From: Halobellus rarus
GTDB lineage: Archaea > Halobacteriota > Halobacteria > Halobacteriales > Haloferacaceae
Reading direction: 5' to 3'
Assembly (NCBI RefSeq): GCF_024494595.1
Contig: NZ_JANHDI010000009.1
Location: 62,001-126,000 of the forward strand
Length of the DNA stretch: 64,000 bases
Under the pieces are notes generated by a model. It was not told where the DNA came from, did not search any database, and saw only the letters and a program-made list of their open reading frames with translations. Position 1 is the first letter of the stretch. The number at the start of each line of letters is the position of its first letter. Positions 9,794 to 18,376 of this stretch are shown in pieces. The position numbers were made by a program, and so were the translations under genes.

Positions 9794-10633
9794 TTAGCTC
9801 AGATCGGCCCGGCGGAACCTGAGATAGCCAACGAGTAGCGGGACCACAGTCCAGGCGAATAGGATACCCAGGAACACCGCTGGATCGAGGTAGCCGGGTG
9901 CTTGACCACCAATTCTCGCTTCCACGGCCGTTCCACCACCGAGTAACAGTTGCTGGACGAGTGCGTTGTACGCCCCGGTTGGGCTGAGTCCCTGTAAGAG
10001 CAGGAACCACGCGGGCACGACTCCACCTGGCATCTCGCCGGTGACAAGCAAGTGAACGGCATTGGGAGCCAGATCCCAGAGGAGTGTCAGCCCGAGGTAC
10101 GCAGTGATCGCTAGGGTCATCGCCCGGGCTCGCGTCGCCGTGACGGCCGAAATCCCGATGGCGATGCCGACAAACGAAACGCCGAGAAGGACAGTCAAGA
10201 CCGTCGTTCCGATGAAGGCACCCATCGGTAATCCGCCGTAGAGAACCGCAGTAACCACGCCTGAGACCACAAAACCCAGTGCGAGACCGATAGCGACCAC
10301 ACCGCTCCGGCCGAGAAACTTCCCAAGTAGCACTTCGCCCCGCGACGGCGGGAGTCCAAGTATCACTTTCAAACTCCCCGATTCACGTTCGCCGGCGATC
10401 GCGAGATAGGCGGCGATCAGCGCCATAATCGGAACGAGGAGTCCCGCGAACTGCGATGCACCGCCGATGGCCATCTCGGCACCACCTTCAACATCCGGGA
10501 TGAGGAGTGAGATACCCGCTGACAGCGACGTCATCACAGCGATGATTACGACGATGCCCCAGATCATACGCGACCGGAGGGCGTCGGCGAATTCCTTACG
10601 AGCGATCGTCAGCCAGATCGTGGCAAGCGTCAT
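9794..10633 (-). CDS. ABC-2 type transporter permease (279 aa)
   Basis: A 279-residue membrane protein with six hydrophobic spans, beginning with the short charged segment TIARKEFADALRSR typical of ABC-2/NosY-like permeases. The central conserved block GERESGSLKVILGLPPSR is the hallmark coupling-helix region of this family. Its ATG overlaps the stop of the ATP-binding gene (ATGA), so the two form one transporter. Compared with the two-module permease at 5.1 kb it is a single half, so it probably works as a dimer. Substrate unknown. Confidence 0.86.
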   Translation of the reverse strand: MTLATIWLTIARKEFADALRSRMIWGIVVIIAVMTSLSAGISLLIPDVEGGAEMAIGGASQFAGLLVPIMALIAAYLAIAGERESGSLKVILGLPPSRGEVLLGKFLGRSGVVAIGLALGFVVSGVVTAVLYGGLPMGAFIGTTVLTVLLGVSFVGIAIGISAVTATRARAMTLAITAYLGLTLLWDLAPNAVHLLVTGEMPGGVVPAWFLLLQGLSPTGAYNALVQQLLLGGGTAVEARIGGQAPGYLDPAVFLGILFAWTVVPLLVGYLRFRRADLS

Positions 10634-11625
10634 CGCTCCACCTCTGAAGCATCCACCTTCGGGGGTACATCGCCTGTGTAGGCGCTGAACAGATCTTCCA
10701 ACGACGACTCCTCGATCGTCACGTCGAGAATTGCAGCGCCATCATCGCGTATGCGGTCGATCACGTCGACTTTCGCTGTGGCCTCATCGACGCTTACACG
10801 AATCGTTCGGCCATCGACTGCGACGTCGGAGACACCGGCTAACTCCCCGAGGGTCAGCGAGTCTGGGATGGCATCGACTGAGAGCGTTACCGTCGATCCC
10901 GTTCCGAGTGTGTCGCGAAGCCCGTCGATCGAATCGATGGCGACGAGTCGTCCACGGTTGAGTATCGCGACCCGGTCACAGACAGCTTCGACCTGACTGA
11001 GAATATGGCTAGAGAAGAAGACGGTCTTCCCCCGGTCAGCGTGGTTTCGAGCAATCTCACGGACGAGGCGAACGCCGTTGGGATCGAGCCCCGAGGACGG
11101 CTCGTCGAGAATCAGCAGTTCGGGATCGCCGACGAGGGCAATCGCGAGGGCCAATCGCTGCATCATCCCTTTCGAATAGCCACCGACGACTCGGTCGGCA
11201 GCTGCAGCATCGAGGCCGACTCGATCAAGGAGGTCGTCGACAGTGTCGTCGGATTGCTTCAACGCGATTGCGTACTCCAGGTGTTTACGACCGGTGAGGC
11301 GGTCGTAGAGTCCGTATCCATCCGGAAGAATGCCGACTCGCTCGTGGATTTCTCGCGTCTCAGTCTGCGCGTCGTATCCGAGAACCGTTGCGCTTCCTGC
11401 CGACGGGCGGACGTAGTCCATAATCACATCGATCGTCGTCGATTTGCCGGCGCCATTCGGTCCGAGAAAGCCGAATATCTCGCCTTCGTAGACTGTTAGA
11501 TCGAGGTCATCAACAGCGAGGACGTCTTTTCCGTAGCGTTTCGTCAATCCGATCGTCTCGATAGCGATCGCGCCGTCATCAACTGGTTTTCTCGAATCAG
11601 ATAAAACACGAGAATGTGTTTCCAT
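10630..11625 (-). CDS. ABC transporter ATP-binding protein
   Basis: A 331-residue ATPase with Walker A GPNGAGKST, signature YSKGMMQRLALAIAL (a SKGMMQR variant), Walker B LLILDEPSSGLDP and H-loop SSHIL. The C-terminal 90 residues after the nucleotide-binding domain are the regulatory extension of DrrA/NosF-like exporters. It is clearly paralogous to the ATPase at 62.87-63.63 kb (shared FGFLGPNGAGKSTT, MDY-RPTTG-like and EE-DRG-blocks), so this replicon carries two related exporters of the type. It pairs with the permease through an ATGA overlap. Confidence 0.9.
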   Translation of the reverse strand: METHSRVLSDSRKPVDDGAIAIETIGLTKRYGKDVLAVDDLDLTVYEGEIFGFLGPNGAGKSTTIDVIMDYVRPSAGSATVLGYDAQTETREIHERVGILPDGYGLYDRLTGRKHLEYAIALKQSDDTVDDLLDRVGLDAAAADRVVGGYSKGMMQRLALAIALVGDPELLILDEPSSGLDPNGVRLVREIARNHADRGKTVFFSSHILSQVEAVCDRVAILNRGRLVAIDSIDGLRDTLGTGSTVTLSVDAIPDSLTLGELAGVSDVAVDGRTIRVSVDEATAKVDVIDRIRDDGAAILDVTIEESSLEDLFSAYTGDVPPKVDASEVER

Positions 11626-11682
11626 ACTATCAGTACGTGCACATCAGTCAAAGTCACATGGTATGACAAGATTCCTGACAAC

Positions 11683-11690
11683 TAATTTAT
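11683..11690 (+). promoter_or_regulatory. TATA-like promoter of the truncated CPBP gene
   Basis: An AATTTATG element lies 24-31 bases before the ATG at 11714, at leaderless spacing. It suggests the gene fragment downstream still has its original promoter. Confidence 0.4.
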
Positions 11691-11713
11691 GGGTGGAGCA
11701 TCACCGGTAGTTT

Positions 11714-12121
11714 ATGACCTCTATTAGCGAGTCGGAGACATCGCCACCTCTGTCATCCCGTCATCGGGTTACTATCGCGCTCCTCTGGACGGGGGTCGCG
11801 CTCGCTGCACTGGTGGGTACTCCGCTGATACTGCAGACGACGACGCCGATATTCCAAATGTTCTGGTTGGTTGTTCCATCAATCAGCCTCATCCGACATC
11901 GTGACACCGCCCGGGTTGGATTCCGAACTCCCGATCGTGGGCAAGGACTTCAAGCAGTAGTTGTTACAGGTGTCGCGTCTGCGATTCTGCTCATCCTCGT
12001 TGAACCGTGGAGCGGTGTCTATGACCGCTTGCTTGTACTCGCATTCGAAGGTCCGGATCCCACGTTCGCGTGGTTAGTTCGGATTAATGGTCTGGGTGAA
12101 TGGGTGGGTCTATCTTTATAA
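11714..12121 (+). pseudogene. N-terminal fragment of a CPBP-family protease
   Basis: The 135-residue product resembles the N-terminal, non-catalytic part of haloarchaeal CPBP proteases: three hydrophobic spans and the VGFRTPDRGQGLQAV block that precedes the catalytic spans in this family. It ends abruptly before any EExxxR or FxxxH motif is reached. The last few residues overlap an oppositely oriented truncated gene, so both genes were cut at a common junction near 12.1 kb. The N-terminus looks intact with its own promoter. Assignment to CPBP is from layout and context, not from catalytic motifs, which are missing. Confidence 0.5.
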
Positions 12122-12413
12122 TCCGGAGGAGCGTCGCGGTATCGCCCTGTCGAGCGTACTCGCGGCCGGCGTCACCGAGTTCCCAGAGGTCGTTGGCTTG
12201 GCGGAGGAATCCGACCTGCTGGAGGTAGTTGACGCGCCGCATAATCGAATCGCGGCTGGAGACGTTCGTGAACGCGCCGCGGTGCCAGCCGACGAGTTCG
12301 TCCGTCGTCGGCTGGTGTGCCTCAACGAATTCGAGAATTGCATCGAGCGTTTCGACGTAGCGCGTCCCGCCGCCGAACATCGGGACGATACTGCGGAGAC
12401 GATCCGTAGGCAT
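12084..12413 (-). pseudogene. Truncated winged-helix domain protein, probably part of a restriction-type gene
   Basis: From the ATG at 12413 the product reads as an N-terminal winged-helix domain: a DAILEFVEAHQPTTDEL helix, SSRDSIMRRVNYLQQVGFL recognition-like segment and a DLWELGDAGREYA wing. The frame then reaches the junction near 12.12 kb and ends with residues unlike the domain. Such domains are found at the N-terminus of haloarchaeal restriction or Mrr-like proteins. A C-terminal methylase-restriction fragment lies 470 bases away at 12.88 kb, consistent with leftovers of one defence locus. The longer in-frame start at 12563 would add a poorly ordered, Cys/Trp-rich stretch and is not favoured. 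Confidence 0.45.
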
Positions 12414-12578
12414 ACGAGGGCCTGACAGCGGGGCTGTATGATTCTTTCTCTGAGACAGAGCGCGCTGATAACAGATCAAGCCAGCAACCATCATTTCGGT
12501 CACGGACTGGAGATTGTAGCGTAACCACCATCTGCCACCACAGAAATAATATTGAGAACGCACGAATCCTCAAAATGA

Positions 12579-12890
12579 ATGGTGGATTACCATTTCCACG
12601 ACATAGTACAAAACTCGAGAGAGCTCAAAACGTTCGATGACGGTGTGCTCGTTGGCCGAGGCTGGCGCGCTATGTGTACAACCTGTTCGACGGTCCACAA
12701 GACAGATGACTCGGAGTTCGACGTGCCGATAACGACATTCGACAATGGAGAAAAGCACATTCCGATTGACAAGGAGGTCTTTCGATTCGTCGCAGAGATG
12801 CGTGCGTGGAATTGCTGCCACGAGGGAATGGAGCCGTACGATGGGTTCCCAGAGGCTCCAGATACCCCATACGGAATCGAATTGGGATAG
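12579..12890 (+). CDS. Hypothetical cysteine-containing protein
   Basis: A 103-residue acidic protein with a CTTCSTV motif at residues 29-33 and a CC pair near residue 80, which could form a small metal site. A TATA-like ATAATATT lies about 30 bases before the ATG, so the gene may be expressed. I do not recognise the family. It overlaps in a different frame the start of a restriction-methylase tail fragment, which suggests its own C-terminus may have been altered by the same recombination. It could be a small remnant of a defence locus. Confidence 0.5.
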   Translation: MVDYHFHDIVQNSRELKTFDDGVLVGRGWRAMCTTCSTVHKTDDSEFDVPITTFDNGEKHIPIDKEVFRFVAEMRAWNCCHEGMEPYDGFPEAPDTPYGIELG

Positions 12891-13002
12891 TGCGAAAGAG
12901 CGAGCCCAGGAGTTAGCCACGAAGACCGACGAACTGATCGGTGAGATCGTCTACGAGCTGTACGGGTTGACCGACGAGGATCACGATACCATTCGTCTTT
13001 AG
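12883..13002 (+). pseudogene. C-terminal fragment of an Eco57I-like restriction-modification methylase
   Basis: In the frame ending at 13002 the sequence reads AKERAQELATKTDELIGEI then VYELYGLTDEDHDTIR before the stop. This I-D-x-x-VYELYGLT-E-E tail is the signature C-terminus of type IIG / Eco57I-family N6-adenine methylase-endonucleases (BREX PglX-like proteins share it). The frame has no start codon in register and the upstream 1,000 or so codons are missing, so only the tail of the gene remains. Confidence 0.55.
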
Positions 13003-13129
13003 CTAAGACTGGAAGTGACTTCGGGAGGGCATTCATCTCGTCGAATTACAGGGTAAACCTGTAACTCTCCGAGGATTTCAACAGAGCCGATGAAATAGAA
13101 ATAAGCAGATTGGTCGGATAAGAGAGTAT

Positions 13130-13178
13130 CAGACGAACAATACAGGGAATTCACGTATCACTCAGTACAAAACGCGTA
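13130..13178. repeat. Dispersed short repeat, copy A
   Basis: Within an AT-rich 255-base gap (13003-13257) there is a segment containing ACAGGGAATTCACGTATCAC followed by CTCAGTACA. The same words recur near 16.34 kb and 45.93 kb in non-coding DNA. I see no gene in the rest of the gap. Confidence 0.4.
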
Positions 13179-13257
13179 TCTCCCACGGCGTACCATCCTT
13201 TACAGTCGAAATCATCAAAAACATACAATTTACTAAGTAATACCTATCTTGAGCATT

Positions 13258-14250
13258 TCAGTTGTTTTTAGATTTCATCGATCTCGAAATACAGTGGTAA
13301 CACCGAAAAGATATCTGATAGGCGATTCTTAATAACGATAACACCGGTTCCGCTTTGATGTTGGACACGCTTTCGGCAATGCGCCGTCGGTATCGGCCGA
13401 TGGTCGAAGGGTTCAGCATCTCGTTCGTGTCGTAGCAGAACACCGGACGGTTCGTCTTCCGACAGATCTCTGCTGCCTGCTTCGGATCACTTTCGATAAA
13501 AAGATCTGCATCGGTCGACTTGTACACATCCGCTTTGTACTGCCCGTAATTACTCTGTTTTCGACGAGTTTCCATATCTGGTACGTCCATCATCACGAGC
13601 GAGTCGTACTTGATCCCGTGATCGGCTAACCATTTCTCGGTCTCGGGGCGGTACTTCTCCAGTCTCGACGTAACGAGGCACCCGATACGTTTCTTCGGGA
13701 CGATATTTGGTTCGACGGTCGTTAGAAACTCGCGGTAGTTGGGTCCGTCGTCGTTTTCTTTGGGCGTCGGATCACGACAAAGGACCCCGTCGATGTCCAC
13801 ACAGGAGTTGGATAGTTTCGGGTGGTGGAAGACATTCCACTCGAATACGCGTGGTAAGGGAACGACCTCACACCAGTGGTCGACGTACTGGTGCCCACGG
13901 GGAGAGATGTACACTGCAGCGAACGTGATATCGAACGGGAAATCGTGCTTTGCGAGCTGATCGCGAGTTTTCGTCATCTCGCTGCCCATTAATACGGAAT
14001 CGTCAATGACGAGAACGGAGTCTATCTCGTCGAAAGCATAATCGCGTTCGATTCGAGATCCGGTGTCGAAAATTCGTCCGTCACACAGGCCGTCGATATC
14101 GGTTATTGGCGTATCGAGATGGAGAGACAGAAGACTCGCGGCTAAGAGGCCGCTTCTCGGGATTCCGGCGATCAGATCGATATTCTCTGGGAAACGCTTT
14201 GCGAAATTATGGATGTCCGCATTCAGATCCGCAACGGTCCTGTAATTCAT
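13258..14250 (-). CDS. Phosphoribosyltransferase-HAD fusion protein
   Basis: A 330-residue protein with two domains. Residues 1-150 match type I phosphoribosyltransferases: IAGIPRSGLLAA and the PRPP-binding loop SVLVIDDSVLMGSE. Residues 160-320 match the HAD hydrolase fold: SCVDIDGVLCRD (nucleophile Asp motif DxDGVLC), VTSRLEKYRPET (motif II-like T/S) and DLFIESDPKQA (motif IV-like acidic pair). Such fusions are found in surface polysaccharide clusters and were proposed to act on nucleotide or sugar phosphates; a flippase gene follows on the same strand side, in keeping with this. Start at 14250 (MNYRT) is preferred over 14265. The last 30 residues are basic and aromatic, unlike the rest, and may be read-through into foreign sequence. 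Confidence 0.72.
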   Translation of the reverse strand: MNYRTVADLNADIHNFAKRFPENIDLIAGIPRSGLLAASLLSLHLDTPITDIDGLCDGRIFDTGSRIERDYAFDEIDSVLVIDDSVLMGSEMTKTRDQLAKHDFPFDITFAAVYISPRGHQYVDHWCEVVPLPRVFEWNVFHHPKLSNSCVDIDGVLCRDPTPKENDDGPNYREFLTTVEPNIVPKKRIGCLVTSRLEKYRPETEKWLADHGIKYDSLVMMDVPDMETRRKQSNYGQYKADVYKSTDADLFIESDPKQAAEICRKTNRPVFCYDTNEMLNPSTIGRYRRRIAESVSNIKAEPVLSLLRIAYQISFRCYHCISRSMKSKNN

Positions 14251-14265
14251 TGGAACCATACACAC

Positions 14266-14629
14266 AGGAATTAGTGGTTGTAATGGTCTGGCTATAGAGG
14301 TATAGACTATGATTTATTGAAACCCCGCCGGGTCCGTTCGGTCTCGCTGTGCTCGACCTCACTCCCCCGATGTTGTCCCGTTCATTTCATCGCCGCCGCG
14401 TAGCGCCGGCTTTCAGCGGGACCTCCGGTCTCGTTCGACTCCCAGGGCTTCCGGTCGGTACACTGTGTTTATATCTTCCGGGGCTCACTCCGTTATCAGT
14501 GTAGGCCAGTCTCGAAACCTTGAGGCTCGGAGGGCGACAGCGATGAGAAGACACGCGAAGGCAGCGAGGGTGGTACGCCCCGGTTTGGATTGAGCGTTGC
14601 CCTGAATCGGATGCCACTAATCCGACCGA
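14266..14629. other. Intergenic region with a possible gene tail
   Basis: No complete gene. On the minus strand 14485-14607 encodes a hydrophobic stretch (ACLLIAVALRASRF) ending DWPTLITE and a stop, which could be the 3' end of a lost membrane protein. The remainder is GC-rich with several short inverted repeats; I see nothing further. Confidence 0.3.
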
Positions 14630-16132
14630 TCATCCCCTGAGTCCGTCTCTGATCATCCGAAGGTTGTGTCCGATGCCCCAGCCGAACTGTCGTTCAAGTA
14701 GGTATGCGACGACGAAATACAGTAGCGCGCCGGTGGGGACGAGTACGACGAGTTCGACGAGCGGCGAGACCTGGGTGATAGAGGTCGCATACCGTAGCGA
14801 TGCGAACATCACAGTGGCGGCGACAAACGGGTAGACATATTCGGCGTAAAGCTTCATCGACCGGCCGTTCACCATCTGTGCGGCCAGATAAACTTCGAGT
14901 GGCAACATCGGAATCATGTATACGGCGACGACGACCAGAGCGGTCCCTTCGATGCCCCACCTGGCGGTCGCGGGCCAAATCAGGAGTGCGATGCAGACCA
15001 CGCGCAGGACCCCGAGCTTCGCGATGTAGTCGGGGCGTCCGAGTGCCTTCCAGACCTCACCGAAGTTCCGCGTGAGCGCGTGCATCAGCCCGTATATCGC
15101 GAGGATCTGCATCGTCAGAATCATCGGCTCCCACTCCTCGCCCAGGACAACTGGGACGAAACTCGGCGCGACCAGGGCGATACCGAACGCGAGCGGGAAT
15201 GCGACGAACGCGGTCAGCCGGGTGGTCTGGATGAGCGCCTCCCGCAACTGGTCGAGATCGTCCTGTAACTTCGAGTATGCGGGAAAGGTGATTTTTGAGA
15301 TGATTCCTGAAAACTCCGTGGCAGGAGTATCGGCCATCCGATAGGCGTACTGGTAGAACCCGAGCGCGGTCGCCGAGAGGAACCACCCGACGAACGCGTC
15401 GTCACCCTCGCTGTAGACGAATCCCACGATGGATGCGCCGGTGATCCACTTCCCATAGTCAATGAGCTTCCGTGCGGCGTCGATCTCGAACTCGGGCCAG
15501 GGGCGGTAGTCGTGGAGCACGTACGAGAGGGCGAACTTGACGAACGACCGACTCAGGGAGGCGAACACGAGCGCCCAGACAGTGGGCGAGTACAGCGCGT
15601 ATCCGACGCCGACGACGAACTGCACCAGCGAGGCACTGCTCTTCCAGATGAAGTTCTTGTGAAAGGCGAGGTCTTTCTTGAAGTACACCACCCCGGGGTT
15701 CCGCAACCCGATCAAGAGCGGGCTGAGGCCCAGTGCCTGGATCAGGACCGTCGCCCTTGGCTCACTGAACAGGTCTGCGATGAACGGGGCGGCGACGTAC
15801 AGCACGGCGAAGATGAGAAATCCGCGCCCGGCCTCCAAGCACCACGTCGTGTTGAGGTACTTGTCGACGTTTTCCTCCACGTCCTGAATGAGCGCGGCGT
15901 TGATCCCGATGTCGGTGAAACGCCGGGTCGCGGAGACAGTCAGGAGCGCGATGCCGATCAGTCCAAAGTCCCGGGGTGAGAGCAGCCGTGCGAGGATGAT
16001 TAGCATCAGGATCTGGGAGAATCGAACAGCGATCGTCGTCATCGATACCCAGATCCCGCTCTGCATCGTCCGCTGAGTGATTGATCCGGACGGAACGAGG
16101 CGTTTCAGGAGTTCGCGTAATCGATCCCTCAT
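14630..16132 (-). CDS. Polysaccharide flippase (MOP superfamily, Wzx/oligosaccharide flippase type)
   Basis: A 500-residue membrane protein with about 13-14 hydrophobic spans. It starts with a short basic segment (RELLKRLVPSGSITQRT) and has ILARLLSPRDFGLIGIA in span 2, the conserved signature of the polysaccharide export/flippase family, and the mid-protein block FFGxx-like ALGFYQYAYRMADTP. It would flip lipid-linked oligosaccharides across the membrane for S-layer glycosylation or exopolysaccharide. No glycosyltransferases remain beside it, so the polysaccharide cluster is incomplete here; the phosphoribosyltransferase-HAD gene is the only likely partner. Confidence 0.88.
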   Translation of the reverse strand: MRDRLRELLKRLVPSGSITQRTMQSGIWVSMTTIAVRFSQILMLIILARLLSPRDFGLIGIALLTVSATRRFTDIGINAALIQDVEENVDKYLNTTWCLEAGRGFLIFAVLYVAAPFIADLFSEPRATVLIQALGLSPLLIGLRNPGVVYFKKDLAFHKNFIWKSSASLVQFVVGVGYALYSPTVWALVFASLSRSFVKFALSYVLHDYRPWPEFEIDAARKLIDYGKWITGASIVGFVYSEGDDAFVGWFLSATALGFYQYAYRMADTPATEFSGIISKITFPAYSKLQDDLDQLREALIQTTRLTAFVAFPLAFGIALVAPSFVPVVLGEEWEPMILTMQILAIYGLMHALTRNFGEVWKALGRPDYIAKLGVLRVVCIALLIWPATARWGIEGTALVVVAVYMIPMLPLEVYLAAQMVNGRSMKLYAEYVYPFVAATVMFASLRYATSITQVSPLVELVVLVPTGALLYFVVAYLLERQFGWGIGHNLRMIRDGLRG

Positions 16133-16485
16133 TACAGTCTGACTCGTCTGTTATCGGTCGGCGAAATGCCTCTCTCTCCAACACCCATTACTCCGCACAG
16201 CGACGGAAACGAGTATTGTAATTCCCCGCGTAACGCCTGAGCACGGATCGGCGCCGCCGCTCGACTCCGTTATTTCAAAGTGACAGTAAGCGATCCTCTT
16301 CAGACGGCGTTCAGGGGAGGTCAAACCATTTTAGCTGTAGGAATCGCTCAGTACAGGGGATTCACGTATCGATTCACTCACGGAATTACTCACCAACTGT
16401 CAAGAATACCGTGCGAGATACAGGCATAGATTCAGCACTGGTGAGAGTTCAAGCCGTGTGATCTCTCTCCACTGACCTGGGAGAG
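16133..16485. other. Intergenic region with one repeat copy
   Basis: A 353-base AT-rich gap between the flippase and a CPBP gene. Apart from the dispersed repeat at 16338-16369, I see no gene or RNA structure in it. Confidence 0.4.
16338..16369. repeat. Dispersed short repeat, copy B
   Basis: TAGGAATCGCTCAGTACAGG continues into GGATTCACGTAT. Near-identical to copy C at 45925-45956 (27 of the first 30 bases by eye) and partly to copy A at 13.13 kb. All copies are in AT-rich non-coding DNA. Could be ends of a decayed insertion element or a MITE. Confidence 0.5.
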
Positions 16486-17352
16486 TCAACTATTGATGAG
16501 AGTACCCCGTCGAAAGAGGATAACAAACCCAGCCAGTGCGACCAGGCCTATAACGACCCCGACAAGCCCCTCTCCGTTAACAACAAAAATTTGCCCCGCT
16601 ACCAATCCCTCGATGTTTGCGTATATATCTCCGAGGATCCACGGGTTGAGGATGTTCCAGATCAAGTGCAAAATCATCACTGGAAACACACTTCCATCTG
16701 TGAGATAATATGCATACGAGAACGGAAATGAAATGGTGAATACGGCAACGGCCTGTACCGCGGTAATCAGGAGTGGGTTTTCGACGCCTATCGCTACCCC
16801 CGCCCTGTAGAGGAACGCTGAGTGGAATAAGGCCCAAACGAGACCGACAGCGGCTGTCGCCCTGACTCGATCCCACCGAGCGGTGAGTTCCGGAAGCAAA
16901 TACCCGCGCCACCCGAATTCTTCACCATACATCCGAATCATCGCCATCAGTAAAAACAGAAGCAACAAGACGATCCCTCCTTGTCGAAGCGCGAGTACGA
17001 TGATATTTTCCGGGCCGGCTTGATACGTCCCAAGACCAGTTGTAAGCGCGAGCAGTGCCGTAATCCCGATAAATCCGATCGGATAGGCCACGGCAAAGAG
17101 GAGTGAGCGACTCGTCGACCCTCGGAGTGAGGAACTGATCGTTCGCAGCACGGAGTGGCCCTGAACCCGACGGATAACAAGTGCAACACTGGCTGGAGTA
17201 AGCATCAACAAGAGGGTCGTGTACTCCGGAACCGTATCGGTGATTGTCACGAACGAAATCGCCCAGCTCAGGATCAACGTCCCGGCGACGAACGCCCCAA
17301 GTGCGACCGGTGGATCCAGGGTGGTCGAGGATTGTGGCTCGACGGTGGTCAT
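16486..17352 (-). CDS. CPBP-family intramembrane metalloprotease (paralogue 3)
   Basis: A 288-residue membrane protein from the ATG at 17352 (MTTVEP). Motifs: YGEEFGWRGYLLPEL (EExxxR with the full GY), VWALFHSAF (FxxxH) and LHLIWNILNPW (HxxxN). It belongs to the GWRGY subgroup, like the gene at 57.5 kb and the fragment at 57.0 kb. It directly follows another CPBP gene on the same strand with a 35-base gap, so the pair is probably an operon. Role: unknown membrane proteolysis; possibly peptide processing or immunity by analogy with bacterial relatives. Confidence 0.87.
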   Translation of the reverse strand: MTTVEPQSSTTLDPPVALGAFVAGTLILSWAISFVTITDTVPEYTTLLLMLTPASVALVIRRVQGHSVLRTISSSLRGSTSRSLLFAVAYPIGFIGITALLALTTGLGTYQAGPENIIVLALRQGGIVLLLLFLLMAMIRMYGEEFGWRGYLLPELTARWDRVRATAAVGLVWALFHSAFLYRAGVAIGVENPLLITAVQAVAVFTISFPFSYAYYLTDGSVFPVMILHLIWNILNPWILGDIYANIEGLVAGQIFVVNGEGLVGVVIGLVALAGFVILFRRGTLINS

Positions 17353-17386
17353 ACGTATTATATCACCCACACGAAGCAAAAATCTA

Positions 17387-18376
17387 TCACTCGGATTGAT
17401 CGTCCACTCGGCGTCTCAACCGAAGCTCAGGGCGTGCCACTCCCCCCACGAGGCCGGTCGTATCGTATCGCCACCCCGCGTACCCGACAATCATCACAAT
17501 ACCGACCACCCCGGCTGCGATCCCCAAGAGTCCAGCTTCAGGGCCGAACGCACCGCCTGTTACTACGTCGGGACCGGTCTCTGTGATTTCGATGAGGGTT
17601 ACTCCGAAATCGAACCCACTGACACCGAATCCGTAGATAGTCCCCTGAAAGAAATTCCACGTGATATGCAACCCGATTGGGATTGCCAGTTCGTCAGTTA
17701 GGAGGTATCCGGCAGCTAGAAGGACTCCAGCAACCCCAATTCCGAGAATACTGAACGCCGATGCGTTCGGATTCGCCGCGTGTATCAAGCCGAAAAGCGA
17801 CGAGGAGACGGCGACAGCAATCCCTACGGCGAGTCGTTCAGAAGCGTATCCTGTGAGTCCTTCTGCAATGTTCGTCAACAGATAGCCACGTAGCACAAGT
17901 TCCTCGCTCACTCCGGAGACGAGCCAAAACACGAGCATAACCATCATTCCCCCAGCAAACCCAACACCCAGTCCCTCAACAACAAACGTCCCCTCGATAC
18001 GGATCCACCCCATCACGAGTGTGACGACAAATACGCCACTCATAAGTGCCGCACCAAGTATCGAGCCGAAGACGAGATCAACCCACCAATCGCGGTTGAT
18101 GCCGAGACCCAAATCGGCAAGAACACGTCTATCGATATGGTATCCAGCCAATAGAACGACTGGAATAGGGGTCATTTGCCCGACAATAATCACCGCGAAC
18201 AGAACTATTGGAATTTGCGTCAGTTGCATAAGGAAGGTTAGTGCGATATTGACGAGAACGACAGTGAACACAAGCAACACGATCGCTAAGAGGATCCGAA
18301 CGAGTGCCCGGGGTCGGCAGTCAGTCTGGTTCCAAAGAACACTCTTTACTCTTTCGAGAATCGGCTTAGTTGACAT
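17387..18376 (-). CDS. CPBP-family intramembrane metalloprotease (paralogue 4)
   Basis: A 329-residue membrane protein from the ATG at 18376 (MSTKPILE). Motifs: GVSEELVLRGYLL (EExxxR), SLFGLIHAANP (FxxxH) and LHITWNFFQGTIYGF (HxxxNxxQG), all intact. The longer in-frame start at 18460 would add a Trp-rich stretch and is less likely. It leads the two-gene CPBP set with the gene at 16.5 kb. The C-terminal tail is cytoplasmic, basic and ends DDQSE. Substrate unknown. Confidence 0.86.
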   Translation of the reverse strand: MSTKPILERVKSVLWNQTDCRPRALVRILLAIVLLVFTVVLVNIALTFLMQLTQIPIVLFAVIIVGQMTPIPVVLLAGYHIDRRVLADLGLGINRDWWVDLVFGSILGAALMSGVFVVTLVMGWIRIEGTFVVEGLGVGFAGGMMVMLVFWLVSGVSEELVLRGYLLTNIAEGLTGYASERLAVGIAVAVSSSLFGLIHAANPNASAFSILGIGVAGVLLAAGYLLTDELAIPIGLHITWNFFQGTIYGFGVSGFDFGVTLIEITETGPDVVTGGAFGPEAGLLGIAAGVVGIVMIVGYAGWRYDTTGLVGGVARPELRLRRRVDDQSE

